Shown here: in pieces, positions 21,946-33,429 of the stretch
Layout: each line of letters opens with the position of its first letter
Numbering within the stretch: the stretch's first letter is position 1
Origin: Bretschneidera sinensis
Lineage: Eukaryota; Streptophyta; Magnoliopsida; Brassicales; Akaniaceae
Direction of reading: 5' to 3'
Assembly: GCA_023935145.1 (NCBI GenBank)
Contig: CM043697.1
Location: forward strand, 49,424,501 to 49,488,500
Length of the DNA stretch: 64,000 nucleotides
Notes under the pieces: generated by a model
What the model was told of the DNA's origin: nothing
What the model saw: the letters and a program-made list of their open reading frames with translations, nothing else
Database searches by the model: none
Program-made: the position numbers and the translations under genes

Positions 21946-23736
21946 AGGCTTATATTCTTTGGATGCATACAGTCTTTGTGAATATAAATGCATGTTTCAA
22001 ATTGATAGAAAATTCATGTAAATTCATAAAACCCGAAATAATTGAGTTTTAATGGTTAAAAATGCAAATAAATTATTTATTTACTATAAATTGTACTTTT
22101 CATTTCTTGATACATGATTTATATTGTTGAAAATATTTTTTTCGTCAGCTTTCCAACGGTATATTGCACAATTTTTTTTGGATATATATAGAGAAAGATA
22201 TGAGGCCCGAAGATTTTGGTCATTTTTTGCCAATTTTCTAAGCCTGGAGGTTGAAGACAAGCTCCAGAATAGTGTCCCACACGCCCACAAGAGAGTGAAC
22301 ACACGCTCGCCCACTTCCAGTGATCCAACTGAGACAGAAAAGACCACTATTGTGACCAACTACTGGAGACGAAGTGACTGCCACAAGTCTGGTCATCGTA
22401 CGACGTCGGGATGGCGGTGCGTGGCTTGCGCACGCCGACGCAGCGAGTGGAGTGTTCCATTTTTTTTTTGCTGTTTAATTTAAATTCAAACCACCACCGG
22501 TGCATGGCAGCATGTGGTGACGATCGACAGATGATTTAGTAGCACGAAAAATTTTAATTTATTTAGAAAAATATTTTTGATTTTTCTATATTTTAATATT
22601 AATTTTTCAATAAAAATTAATTAAATATTTTTTTAAAAAAATAATTTCTAAAATTAAGATCGCGCATTATTTAAGTACGACAAACTTATTTTTTAGTATT
22701 TTTTTTAACGGTGTTAATATCCAGTGGGAGATCATGAAAGCTTTTGGATTTATGTTTTTTTTCTACAGTTAAAATAGAATTCAATTCAAATTGCGTGCAC
22801 ATATATATGTTGTCATGTAAATGATTTTAATAATCGATTAAGTATCACTTTTTACATACGAACAGATATTAATTACTCTAAGATGTAGTGAACTTGTCAC
22901 TTATATTACAGTTTCTTAATTATAAAAGGATATAGAATCTACAATGAAGTTGCACATATATGTAGTGGCAAAGAAGTGAGATAAAGTTATAGTTGAAGAT
23001 CTCACTGTTTCTAAATGTCTTATGGCACGAGTCCTTTCGGATGATGAATAGGAAACTGTGAAGACTATTTTGAGGCACGACCAAAGATTTATAAGGTCGC
23101 CAGTGAGTTGGAATTAGTAGAAGAGTGTCTTCTTTCAAGAATGAGGCATACTACTGTATTAGTACAGTTATTCCAAATCTTTTTAGTGCCAGACTTTTTA
23201 GTTTTTGTAGGATAGATGAATCCTTGGATGATTAAGATAGGAAAATGAGTAATAGATAAAAATAAAAATAAAAACGTAGACCATACTAGAAAGCTTGTGA
23301 TATCTAAATAATTGTATGAATGAATCTAAGTTAATGAAGTGAAACTTTGATATTTCTTCTGTACATATTTTATTTGCATGATGAATGAAAAAAAAAGTGG
23401 TTTATTTCTAGATTGATTTATTATGTTCATGATCATGCAATATGCATGTTATATAAGTTTTTTAATATACATACACTGAGTAGGAATTCTAGGTTGGTAG
23501 AGTTGAGATAAATTCTCACTTAGAACTTAAATTTTGCGCTGATTTGACTAAATTTATGATGATTGAACTTTTGTACATCGGAGATGATTGGGGGCATAGC
23601 GAACTTTCGATTTCGTGTCCTAAGTAAAATTATCATCGAATTAATTTGAATTAGTTGCAAAATAAATGCGTGTGAATAAGGTTATGTGAATGTTAGTATT
23701 TAATTAGTGATATGTCTCCATGTAGTTATTTAGACC
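21946..23736 (+). other. Untranslated leader of copia B2
   Basis: A leader of about 1.8 kb separates the primer site from the gag ATG. The stretch 22160-22500 is richer in G and C than the rest and gives open frames on both strands with no known motif; I do not regard them as genes. Confidence 0.6.
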
Positions 23737-24590
23737 ATGGCTTCGAATCTTAAGACTGTAAAGGCTGAGCTGGATGAGGATGAAAAACTAAATGATGAAA
23801 ACTTTAAAGTTTGGCACCAAAAGGTTCAGTGCATCCTTGAAGCACTAGGTGTTAAAGAAGTCATCAACTAAACCGTGAGCGAACTTAAGCGAGGAACTTC
23901 TACTCATAATGATAGAGATCATGAGGCTTATACATTATGGAAAAGGAATGATAGCATTGTTTGTATGGTGATACTGAGTAATATGCAAGATGATCTCGCA
24001 TACGAGCATTTGAAGTATGACACCACTCGGGAAATCTTGGTTGCCTTGAAAATGAAATAGGGGTTTCTATGCTGAATTGAGGTGTCTCATTAGAAATTTT
24101 TTCCCCTATAAGAAGTGCCTAGATCATTCAATGAGGCAACACCTTATTGAGATGTCACACACGATAAAAGCACTTAAAACTAATGGTTACCCCTTAACAA
24201 ATGAACAAGAGGTTCATGCAGTAATTCAGCCTTTGCTTTAGGAATGTGAGTATATGTGAGATGATGCGTAGTGAGAAACTTAAAAGTTTTGATGACATTG
24301 TGCATCACCTGAAACTTGAAGATGAGCACTTTGTGGTTGCTAAATATTCAGGTCAAGCTTGTGTTACTGAATTCAACTTGCGTAAGGCTTTGGGCTTGAA
24401 GCATGAGAAAGGTAAAGAGAATGTTCTGGCACTCAAGAAGACCAAGAAGTGCAAGAGGGGTAAGCACGATGGTAAGAAAGACAATACCAAAATGAGCTGC
24501 TACAGCTGTGGTGAGCTAGGTCACTTCGCTCATGATTGCACTGAATCGAAAAAGGTATTACCCGACTTTATTTCTTTGGTTAATGCTTAA
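23737..24590 (+). pseudogene. gag: Copia B2 gag
   Basis: The frame starts at the ATG of 23737-23739 (MASNLKTVKAELDEDEKL). A block of the form NFKVWHQKVQCILEALGV and, further on, LSNMQDDLAYEHLKYDTTRE match the capsid N-terminal half of a common plant copia Gag. Stops lie at 23869-23871 (TAA) and 24058-24060 (TAG), and 24060-24245 is frameshifted. The end is open: LKSFDDIVHHLKLEDEH, a Lys-rich patch, and the zinc knuckle CYSCGELGHFAHDC with all four CCHC ligands near 24500. It cannot make a full Gag. Confidence 0.88.
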
Positions 24591-24599
24591 ATTTCTAGC

Positions 24600-26640
24600 T
24601 ATGTGTTGCTTAGTGAATCTCATCCTTTGTAGATTATAGACTCATGAGTGGCATGCTGTGTAGCTGAAGAACAAGGAGCATTGTAGGGTACTATCAAATT
24701 TGATAAAGTGAGCGTTGGATATATGTGAGGAGCTACTTAAGAGTTAAAGACAAGGTTTTTGACACTTATCAGCTAAGGTTGACAGGTGGTCAAATCTGAG
24801 TCCTACTAAAGTCTTATATGTACTTTAATTTGACGGAGTTGATTTTTTTTAGTCCTTCGAGGTCTAGTTTTAATGTTATTTACTTTGGTGTTAGGTTGAT
24901 GTATTGTTAGAAGCAGATTTCTTTGTTGAGTTGATGTATTAAATGGTTCCAAAACACTTTGATTTCGTTAGTGTTTAATAATATAATCATAATTGTAGTT
25001 GTTTTTTTTTTATTTAATTGCATCTCTTTTCAGTGTAAATTATTGATGCGAAAGTATTTGCCAAGCAAGACTAGATCACATTAGGTTTGAAATATTTAAA
25101 TGTTTTGACTAGTGACAGCATGTTAGGCTCACTCACTAGTTTTATTATTGCATATGTTTGAACTTTGTCTAGCTAATAAAACAACTAAGAACCATTAGAT
25201 ACATAACTTAGAACAAAGATCTCATTGCTAGTAATTCATTTGGACTTTTGTGGTCTAGAAGAATTAATTTAGGACATTTTTGAAAGGGTTTTAGAAAAGA
25301 GGTGTCCGTTCCTTTAAAAATTTTGCAACAAAACGTTGTTGCAGAGATATAAGATAGGACACTATTATAAATGGTTAAATTATTGGCGCAATGTATCTCT
25401 ATTGAGATTCATCGTTAATTGTTGCCGGTATGCTTAACCACGAACCTTTTCAATCAGCTACTTCTATTTAATTGACTATGAATAGGTCTGATACCTGCTC
25501 TAAGTCGATTAATGACCTTGGGGGTCAATTACTTGTATTCATGGCCATTCTTATAAGTTTGGGAAGTTGGGGTAAAAAATATAGAGGTGTATCTTTAGTA
25601 GATACTGAGAAAAATCCAAAAAGATGTGTTAGTTGATAAATAAACAACTGGAAGTTTGATTGAAGTTGATAGAAGCAATGTCCTAAAATCGATTTTTCCT
25701 CAAATAGAGTTAGATCAATAAGTTTTTTTGTTTCTTTCTATGAGATGAAAGATCATAATCCTGTTGGCGTATCCAATCAATAAGATGAGGTTAAAAAGGT
25801 TCTTCCTAAACCTTATCAGCCTAGTGGGAGAGATACATTGATTATTGATTCTATTTGAGGTATGTTTGAGGTTTACCTCTAGAATCATAGTTTTGTGATT
25901 CTATTTGAGGTCTGTTTGAGGCTTATCTCTAAAATCATAGTTGCGTGGTAGCAACTTGAAAAAGGGTCATTTGTCTTTAAGGTGAGCTTAAGAGATAAGT
26001 TTTTGAGATCATCTCTAGAAAACAAAATTGATTAAAAACAATATAGAAAATATTGGAGTTTAGAGAAAACTAACCATGTTTGGGACTTGTTCAAACTCTT
26101 AGCTATTTTAGAGTAAATGAGAACAAGTGAGTTCTCAAGATCACCCGAAAATCGATAGGTGAATGAGTTTAGTGAGAGGTAGAAGGCATGCTTAGTGGCG
26201 AAAGACTATATCCTACAAGAGGGTGTAGCTTGTGAGGTTTATCTCTATTCTACCCATACTAGTTATCATCACAAGTCTGAGCTTATGAAAGCATAGGATG
26301 GACTTCTAACCTTATGAAAGCACCGGATGGACTTTTGAGCTTACGAAAGCATCAGATGGACTTCTGAGCTTATGAAAGTACTGATAGACTTTTGAGCTTA
26401 TGAAAGCATTGGATGAACATTAAGCTTATATTTTTCAATGGATAACTGCATGACTAAATCTACATGAAACTACCCATAGTTTTTAATGTTAGAAGGCCAA
26501 AAGTGCAAAGTATGCTATATGGCCTGAAGTATTTATTCAAATAGTGATATTTGAGATTTCATCGAAATATGAAAACTTATGAGTTTGCATGATCGATGAG
26601 AATCACTGAGTGTATGTAAAAGGTCTAAGGATAAATTTAG
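24600..26640 (+). pseudogene. pol: Copia B2 protease, integrase and N-terminal RT remnants
   Basis: The protease remnant at 24625-24680 reads IIDS then a stop where Gly of the catalytic DSG should be. A diverged region near 25060-25300 corresponds to the integrase zone but only isolated words align. An RT remnant at about 26180-26240 encodes KACLVAKDYILQEGVA, which matches the [16 protein letters not shown] block. Two local duplications are present: a 60-bp unit repeated at 25847-25945 and a 33-37 bp repeat at 26272-26425. Confidence 0.6.
26272..26425 (+). repeat. Tandem repeat of a 33-37 bp unit inside decayed RT
   Basis: Four to five copies of a unit like TGAGCTTATGAAAGCATNGGATGGACTTC follow each other. 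They interrupt the RT homology between the KACLVAKDY block and the DDLL block, so the expansion occurred after the element was inserted or in a dead copy. Confidence 0.8.
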
Positions 26641-26890
26641 AAATTTATCATTCTATGTTGATGATTTATTAGCTAGAAAGAGAAGGAGGTTGTCACCATT
26701 TAAGAATGGTTGTTCTTTCATTTTTAAAATGAAGGATTTGGGAGAAGCTAATTATGTATTTGATTTGCAGATCGTGAATGATCTCTTAGCTCTATCACAA
26801 GAGCCTTACACTAAGAAGATTCTTAAAAGGTTCAATCTACATAATAGAAATCCTGTAGACACCTTATACCTAAAGACAAAGGCCTAAACT
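26641..26890 (+). pseudogene. Copia B2 reverse transcriptase, C-terminal remnant
   Basis: The block begins with a degenerate active-site region (DDLLARKRR) and continues with FKMKDLGEANYVFDLQIV and LSQEPYTKKILKRFN, the conserved end of copia RT leading into RNase H. The frame is open for 65 codons and then stops. Confidence 0.85.
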
Positions 26891-26989
26891 TTGAATTATG
26901 CCTTAAACTCCATAAAAAAAAGAAAGAAATTAGAAAAACTTTCTACATCAATATTAGTGAAAGCTTATTGTATGCCGGAGGCACACTAT

Positions 26990-27340
26990 GTCTGATATTT
27001 GCTAAGCCTTGGAGCTAATGATTAGTCTAAGAAGCATTAAATAATGATCAATAGGGATTCACATATACCTAAGAGCACTGCAAATGACTAGCCATGAAAG
27101 TTGAGATCATAGCTTGTTTTACTACAGTGAAAAATGTAGTATGGCTTAAAAGGTTCTTTGAAAACCTAAGAGTTGTCGCTACTATCTTGGAATTAGTAGT
27201 AGTCAACTTTGATAGTCAAGTTTATATTGCTTACATGTGGGATCCTTAATGTCTTGGTTGTACCAAATATATTAATTATAAGAATAACTTATATTGGAGA
27301 TAGTGTGGATCAAAAGAAAGTTGTCCGACAGTACATATTT
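26990..27340 (+). pseudogene. Copia B2 RNase H remnant
   Basis: A degenerate region encodes TMKVEIIACFTTVKNVVWLKRFFENLRVV, equivalent to the TMEAEYIAxxEAxKEAxWL helix of copia RNase H, here described in two words: EIIACFTTVK and VVWLKRFFENL. A following DSQVYIA segment corresponds to the DNxxAI block. Frameshifts are present. Confidence 0.75.
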
Positions 27341-28590
27341 GCACATTAGATAACTCAGTTAAATTTATCCCTAGAAGTATGTGTATTGGTTAAATAAAAA
27401 TCTATAGACTGGTATATTAATAACTTTAGTGTTCATCCCATATATTTTAGACATGTTGGATGTCATATACATGTTGACACTAGCACAAATACACACATAT
27501 GAAAGTATATCACCAGGAAGAGGTCGGCTCTCTCACATGAGTAATCGCCTCAGGCGCTAAGATAGTGAGCTGAGATGAGATTTGATATACTATTTTGACA
27601 CAAATGAAAGCAAGAGAAGTATATAATGAATGTGATGAATTCATAAACAGTGTGCCTTATTAAAAGTTTCCTTGACTAGAGTCAAGATGAGATCTTAAGC
27701 CAAAACTTAAAAACTTAGACCAATCATGATCATCCTGCGATACATAGAAACCTGGATGGAAGCCGGATGTGAATACTTATTAAGGCGCTCAAAGGAGTGA
27801 GATAATAAAGAACTCGAGCTAGGTGAATGAGAGCATAAGGATGTAGATTGCGACTAGGCTAAAATCCGTATAGTGGTATGCAATTTAAAAGGACATACAC
27901 TCTTATCAAGAAAGAATAAACCACTATAGCATGTATTTCATACTACATGTGCTTAGTACGACCTTCAAGGGAAGTGAATGAGTGAATCAATCCCTATGTC
28001 CTCACTATGTGACATCTAGAGGCTTATGTAAATTAAAAGCCTCAACTAGTGCCCCATGTGACTTTCGACTATGTTCTCAAAGTGACAGGTTGATGTTTGC
28101 TACTTTAGCATGTTTTCGACGACAATGAAATTATTAGCCTTATGGGGAATGTCTAGGAAAGCAGTTAGTCTGAAACAGATAGACATGAGTACAAAAGAAA
28201 TACTGTTTTGTTTACATCCTCAACATGTATTCACAAGTCGACCAATTATGTCACTTTATTGAAGCTTGAACATAATTATGGATACATGGTGAGGAAAGTA
28301 AAGTCTAGCATAGCCTTTAAAGGGATTAGGTATGCTATTACTAATGTAATAAAAGAAGTCTGGGGCACAATGAGACACTTTTCTAATTTGTTTTTGTTTA
28401 TTTAGGGTTGAAGCCGCTATTTATCCCTAACAGTTACATAGTATTGAGCTCCTAAGTGCATGTGTACTCGCAGGTCGCACGATCCATTTACCAGTATGAA
28501 GTTCTCTAAATAAAATTTGATGTTGAGGTTCACTCTATCTCTATCCCTATCTGTTGGGCAATGTTGAGCCTATCATGTGAAAGTGGGAGA
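27341..28590 (+). other. 3' untranslated region and polypurine tract of copia B2
   Basis: About 1.2 kb without coding signal follows RNase H. The polypurine tract GAAAGTGGGAGA (28579-28590) abuts the 3' LTR and primes plus-strand synthesis. Confidence 0.7.
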
Positions 28591-29009
28591 TGTAAGAAAT
28601 CTGGGTTAGGTTGGGCACTCATGATGGGCAACCCGACCCACCCATTTAATCTAGAACCAAGAGACATGGATGAAACCAAGCAAATCTTAGTTAAATCCAT
28701 GAATCCCATGGTTATTTAACTGAAAATAACAAACTCTCTCTGCAGTATAAATATATGTAAATATAAGAGAGAAAAGGTTGTTGAAAAGATGAATTCTTGA
28801 GAGAGAGAAAGAGAGAGCTGAGAGAGAACTTCCTTTAGAGAGACAAAAAGGTTCTTGGGTTGTGACAAGAACGTGATTTCTTTCATTGTGATTTTACATT
28901 CAACCTCTGGCGAGGTTGAAGCATAAAAAACTGGAAAGGTGTCCAAATACTAGAAGGTTTCAAGTCAAATCGGTAAGTACCCGATATTTCGCTACGTAAC
29001 TATTTTACA
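28591..29009 (+). repeat. 3' LTR of copia B2
   Basis: The LTR begins TGTAAGAAATCTGGG and ends ACTATTTTACA; TATA box TATAAATATA at 28745-28754. It aligns end to end with 21518-21931, with many transitions and a few small indels. Confidence 0.93.
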
Positions 29010-29014
29010 ATTAC

Positions 29015-29311
29015 ACTGACAACCTCACAACCCAAAATACACCTAAAGCTCTTCACCTAGTTCTAGTTATAATACTGGAATTATAAGCGTGCCTCAAACC
29101 TTCTTTAGGACCCCCTTTATATAGAAGATCTTTTCCCAATACTATTAGGAAAAGAACAACAACATAGTAGACTACTACTACTTGTATAAGGAACAATCTA
29201 ATAAGAAACTAGTACTACTCCTACTAGAACAACTAACTATAAAATAGGAAACTACTTTTTCCAAATCAATTAGAATTCTTTCTTGTGAGAATTTGAGCTA
29301 AAATCCTAACA
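29015..29311 (-). repeat. Solo LTR, right part (LTR start on the minus strand)
   Basis: On the minus strand it begins TGTTAGGATTTTAGCTCAAAT, close to the copia A LTR start at 11293. It contains a TATATAAAG box (minus strand, near 29130). GTTGG at 29312-29316 pairs with 21347-21351. See the left part at 21352-21517. Confidence 0.8.
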
Positions 29312-29316
29312 GTTGG

Positions 29317-30383
29317 GATATTCATAGAAATGTGAAGAAGTAATCTTACGACAGTTAAAAAAAAAACTAGATTGATTTATATGCATGATTTTGTTCCGAA
29401 ACTCATGAATTTAAACTTTTGAATTAAATTGGTATCCATTCATATTTATCAAATCGAACGCAGGTTAACAATAGACGGTAAACATACTATTTATCATGGG
29501 ATTGTGCAGACATCGATTTTGACCTCATTTAGTCCACTCAGTAATGATGGAATTTTGCATTATATTGTAGTTCAAAATATTTTCAAGCCCTGCCTTTTCT
29601 CCATTTTCTTCCTCCTTTACATCGTGATGGCATTAGAACGAGCCAGTCATTCCTTCTCAATCTTTGTAAGATATGAGCATCAACATTTTTGATAGCTCCC
29701 CCTAAATTTTAATCAGTATAATCTTTTTTTTTTTTGGACCATTCTAATATTTTAATTAACATACGTGGCAAGAACAGAATACATGTTCAATGTTGTAGTA
29801 GTGGCAACCCCATATCAGCCATTTTTTAGGTCTATAACAAAATTGTAATGCACTTCAACAGTCTCATCCCCCCCCCCCCCCCCCCCCCCCCCCCACATTT
29901 AAATGGGGAGCCATCCACCATATGTCCTGCTTACTCAATTATAGAGCTGTTGGGTCATCTAAATAGTGCAAATGTAGTAGGAACAAACCATAATTCAGGT
30001 AGCAAGATTCCTAAGCATGCAGATCATTGGTCAATGCAGATACATTCTCTGTGGCCCCACCAAAGTTGTGCCCCAAAAAAATGATTCTTGTGTCGTCACT
30101 AAAACTTCTGGAAATGGAGAACTCGCTCATGGTTTCTTCACTGAATTAGTTTCTCAACGTGAAAACAATAATTTAGATATAGAGTCAACGGAAGCCGCCC
30201 TTATCCGAAGCAAATATTCTACTACTGGAATCTATCAATCAGGAGCCTGCCATATGATAAGTAGCATACATTGTCAACAACCCATTACAATTCTGGAAGC
30301 GAATAAAGATCCGGAGACACCCAACACACACTAATCACGTACAATAGGGATGACAGACAATGAAAACATTACAAATAAGCAAG
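29317..30383. other. Gene-free spacer with a C27 run
   Basis: No gene is recognised. An uninterrupted run of 27 C lies at 29868-29894. Overlapping plus-strand open frames at 29848-30084 and 30017-30334 have ordinary composition, unlike their AT-rich surroundings, but show no domain, and no splice context ties them together; they could be part of a broken gene or chance. Confidence 0.5.
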
Positions 30384-30648
30384 TATTATAAAAACTGGAA
30401 AATATTACCACTGAGGGCCTGATCCCGTGGTGATAAATATTTTTATTCGGCATTAAGGTTTTTAAAATTTTAAAATTTATTTTTTCATTTTTTATTGGAA
30501 AAATATTATGAAAATTTAATGAATTTAAGGTTTTTAAATTTTGATAAAGTGAGTTTAATGAATTGATTTTAAATTGTTTAATTGAATTTAAATTTTTTTC
30601 ATAGATGTAACTTATATATATAACTAAAATGAGACGTTTGTAAACATT

Positions 30649-30905
30649 AAATCTTTTTTGTTTTCCTTTTAAACTCAAAACTTGTGGATTCCCTAGAAAA
30701 CTTATGATTAACTAATTGTAAAGTTAAAGAACAAGATAATTGTTCTAGAAGAATTTCTTGACTTTGTACTTTTCATGAAATCTTTTTTGTTCTCCATTTA
30801 AACTCAAAACTTATGGATTCCCTAGAAAACTTATGATTAACTTATTGTAGAGTTAAAGAGCAAGATTATTGTATTAAAGACTCTAATTTTATTAAATTCA
30901 AATTA
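30649..30905. repeat. 129-bp tandem duplication in the CACTA left arm
   Basis: Two head-to-tail copies start at 30649 and 30778 (each beginning AAATCTTTTTTGTT) and share GGATTCCCTAGAAAACTTATG. A further partial copy of the GAATTTCTTGACTTTGTA segment occurs at about 30941. Confidence 0.85.
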
Positions 30906-31003
30906 TCTTTGTTAATGAATTTATGGTTTTGTGGAAGCAAGAATTTCTTGACTTTGTATTTTTCTTACTATCTATTTAATTAATGACTTTGAGTGTTTGT
31001 TAG

Positions 31004-32221
31004 TGTAGACCGAGGTACAAACCCAAGAGGAGGGTGAATTGGATTTTAAAAACTTTTTGCAATTAAAAAATAAGTTTTGACAATTTAATAAAGCAAAGCA
31101 CACAATAAATAAATTGTTTGAAATTAAAGGAGTAAATGAAGAGAATTTGCAAACTCCGTTTAAAGTGGTTCAACAATATCGAAATCACTCCGACTCTACG
31201 TCCACTCTCTTCAAGGAACCTCCTTAAAACAATCTACTAATTATAGTCGAGCAACTTCATAGGTGTTGCCCAAACCTTACAAGCACTCTCTTCCACAAGG
31301 AAGTGTTTAAATCTTAAACACTCTAAGAGTTATACCAACTCTTTTTCTTTACTATGATTGATATTGAATGTAAAGGAAAAGAAGAGAGATAGCAATAAAT
31401 GTTTTACAAGATGAAGATAATCTCTCTTTTAAAGACAAAACTTGATAAATGGCTCAAATGAAAATCTCAAAGCTTTCAAGGTATTAATGAGCTTATTTAT
31501 GAAATTGAGTGTTCTTGTTTGTTTTTTAAATGCTCATTGATGAGGGTTTTATAGCCTTAGCCTTATATGGCTGTTAGGCACAGTCGACTGTGAAAAATTG
31601 ACAATCGGTTGTCCTATTTTACATTTGAAATTTTGGGTTTAAATGATTTGGATAATTGGCTGTCTAAATGGGTAGTCGACTGTGAAACTCTCTCTCTCTT
31701 TCACAGTCAATTGTCCTTTGATCTACAGTTGACTGTCCATTTTGTTTTCAAAATGGATAATCGACTGTGAAACTCTATATCTCTTTCATAATTGACTGTC
31801 CATTGGCCACAGTCGACTGTCCATTTTAATTATTAAAATGGTCAATTGCAGAGACTTGGACAGTCGACTGTCGAGAATGCACAATTGACTGTCAGTTTCA
31901 GAAAACTTAGATTTTAAATCAATTTTTTACAGAAATAAGTTTTCGATTGACCAAAACCATTTTCCAAAAGAGTTTTAGAGCCAAGATTAAGCCAAGAAAC
32001 TTAAGAAGAGATTTACATGTAAAGGTAAACTACCTTAGAATCTAAACTTGGTCTTCGATCTTCTTTCGGATGTCTCTCAAATGCGATCTCATTTTCTTGA
32101 TGCTTGAATTGCGTCTTGTACTTGAGTTGGATGCTTAAGCTTAATGCAAAACACTTAAATAAAACTGTTAGCATAGCTAAAGCACTGTTTTGTCATAATT
32201 AAAATCAAATAAGGTTCAACA
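31004..32221 (-). repeat. 3' LTR of copia B3
   Basis: The LTR begins TGTAGACCGAGG and ends AAGGTTCAACA. It holds the palindrome array 31579-31893 and the TATA box (minus strand GGCTATAAAACCC, 31544-31556). On the minus strand the polypurine tract AAAAAGGGGGAGATTG lies immediately upstream (32222-32240). Confidence 0.95.
31579..31893. promoter_or_regulatory. Palindrome array ACAGTCGACTGT in the B3 3' LTR
   Basis: About a dozen copies or near copies lie here, with exact ones at 31580-31591 and around 31805. Between many copies runs a CTCTCTCTCTTTCA spacer. The array ends some 25 bp upstream (in transcription direction) of the TATA box. The right-hand LTR has the same array at 57504-57858. Confidence 0.8.
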
Positions 32222-33053
32222 ATCTCCCCCTTTTTGATGATGACAAAACTCAAGTGTTAGGTTTTTACAGAAAAACGGACAGAGTCTTCTCTTTTTTTAG
32301 GATAAAACCAACCTGTAAAAACTTTAAAAAAAAAATCTTAATCAAGCATATATTATCTTTTAAGTAAATCTATCAAGTCCAAAGTAAGAATGGAGCAATG
32401 CTCTCCCAAAATCTATGCATATACACAAGGTTATGAACTGTTTTTTTTTTTTGTCTTTTTCTCCCTCTTTTTGTCAACAGCACAAAAGGGATGAGGAACT
32501 AAGCCAAGACAATTAACACAAGAAAGAGAAGACACTATATAAGAATTTGAAGCTAGAGAAGGCACAATATAAGAACTCAAAACAAGAAAGGTCAAGAAAG
32601 AGCAGATTTTCTGAAAATGTGTGCCGTGAGCTCTTATAACTACTATAAATAGCATAATGAGCTCATCCATCCCAACGAATAGATAGAGTATGCTTAAAAG
32701 AACTTGCATACAAAATATTAGCTCAAAATAAATACCTAAAAATCTCCCAAGAAGAATTAGAAAACTGATACATGAGCTAAAGTTAACAACACTCATTCAA
32801 TAAGTAAAAGAAGAGCTAGGTTGCCAAAACACAATCATTACAGGAAAATAAACAGCTGAGGTTCCTATGAACCTGACAAATAAACAAATTGTGGAAAACA
32901 ATCATCATGTCATACAATCATTAGAAATGAAGTAAAGTGCATGAAAAAGGAAAAATGCATGTCCTTGCAAATGTTTAACAAAGTTCTAAAATGAAGAACA
33001 AAGTAAAGTATCAAGAAGTGTCAAACGGTCGATGAAGCTTGGTGATCTAGTCT
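32222..33053 (-). other. Polypurine tract and 3' untranslated region of copia B3
   Basis: The main tract reads AAAAAGGGGGAGATTG on the minus strand (32222-32240). A second purine tract, AAAAAGAGGGAGAAAAAGAC on the minus strand, lies at about 32455-32475 after GTTGAC. No ORF with support is found between it and the D insertion at 33054. Confidence 0.65.
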
Positions 33054-33058
33054 CTAAG

Positions 33059-33412
33059 TGGAAGGCACTTTGAGGGGCCTAACCTCCATAATCCTATTTG
33101 GACTCAAAGCAAAAACATACCCATTAATATGAATTCAACCATATAAATAGATACAGACTCAACTGAACGTAACGACCCACCACGCAGCACTAGTGTTTCT
33201 GGCTTAGTGGCCTATGAATTAAATACTCGGACTGAAAAACAGAAAGTGGCTTAACGACCCACAACATATGCTAAAGACTCGGACCAAAATAACTGAAATA
33301 TATAGACTAATTCAACAAGAACATTCTAAACTATCAAAAGCTAACAAAGACACGAACTTCCATTAGATCAATCGAACGACTGTGATAAGAGAATGCCATG
33401 GGTCACATGACA
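33059..33412 (-). repeat. 3' LTR of gypsy D
   Basis: On the minus strand it starts TGTCATGTGACCCATGG after the polypurine tract AAAAAGGGAAGGAT (33413-33426). It lacks 18 bp near its outer end that the right copy has (TCAAGCACTTAAACAAAT), removed between short repeats. Confidence 0.93.
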
Positions 33413-33429
33413 ATCCTTCCCTTTTTGAG

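Larger units (their letters stand above)
21513..29014 (+). mobile_element. Ty1/copia retrotransposon B2, plus strand, full length but decayed
   Basis: The element is 7.5 kb with ATTAC at 21513-21517 and 29010-29014. It has two LTRs of about 415 bp, a tRNA-Met type primer site, a 1.8-kb leader, gag, protease, heavily broken pol and a polypurine tract. By eye the LTRs differ at more than one position in ten, so the insertion is old. It landed in a pre-existing solo LTR. It is a different lineage from B1/B3: its LTRs are short, it lacks a third ORF and its Gag differs. Confidence 0.92.

Noticed and set aside
22124..22483. Open frames on both strands in the B2 leader
   Set aside because: Overlapping opposite frames with no motif; located between primer site and gag ATG.
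29848..30334. Possible host gene exons next to the C27 run
   Set aside because: Two overlapping frames without recognisable product, splice logic or start context; kept only as a note.
31579..31893. CRISPR-like array of repeats and spacers
   Set aside because: Motif is 12 bp and palindromic, spacers are short, irregular and similar to each other, and the context is a plant LTR.
33059..33060. Placing the left LTR edge of gypsy D 18 bp further out
   Set aside because: The CTAAG duplication fixes the edge; the missing 18 bp are best explained by deletion between short TG-containing repeats.
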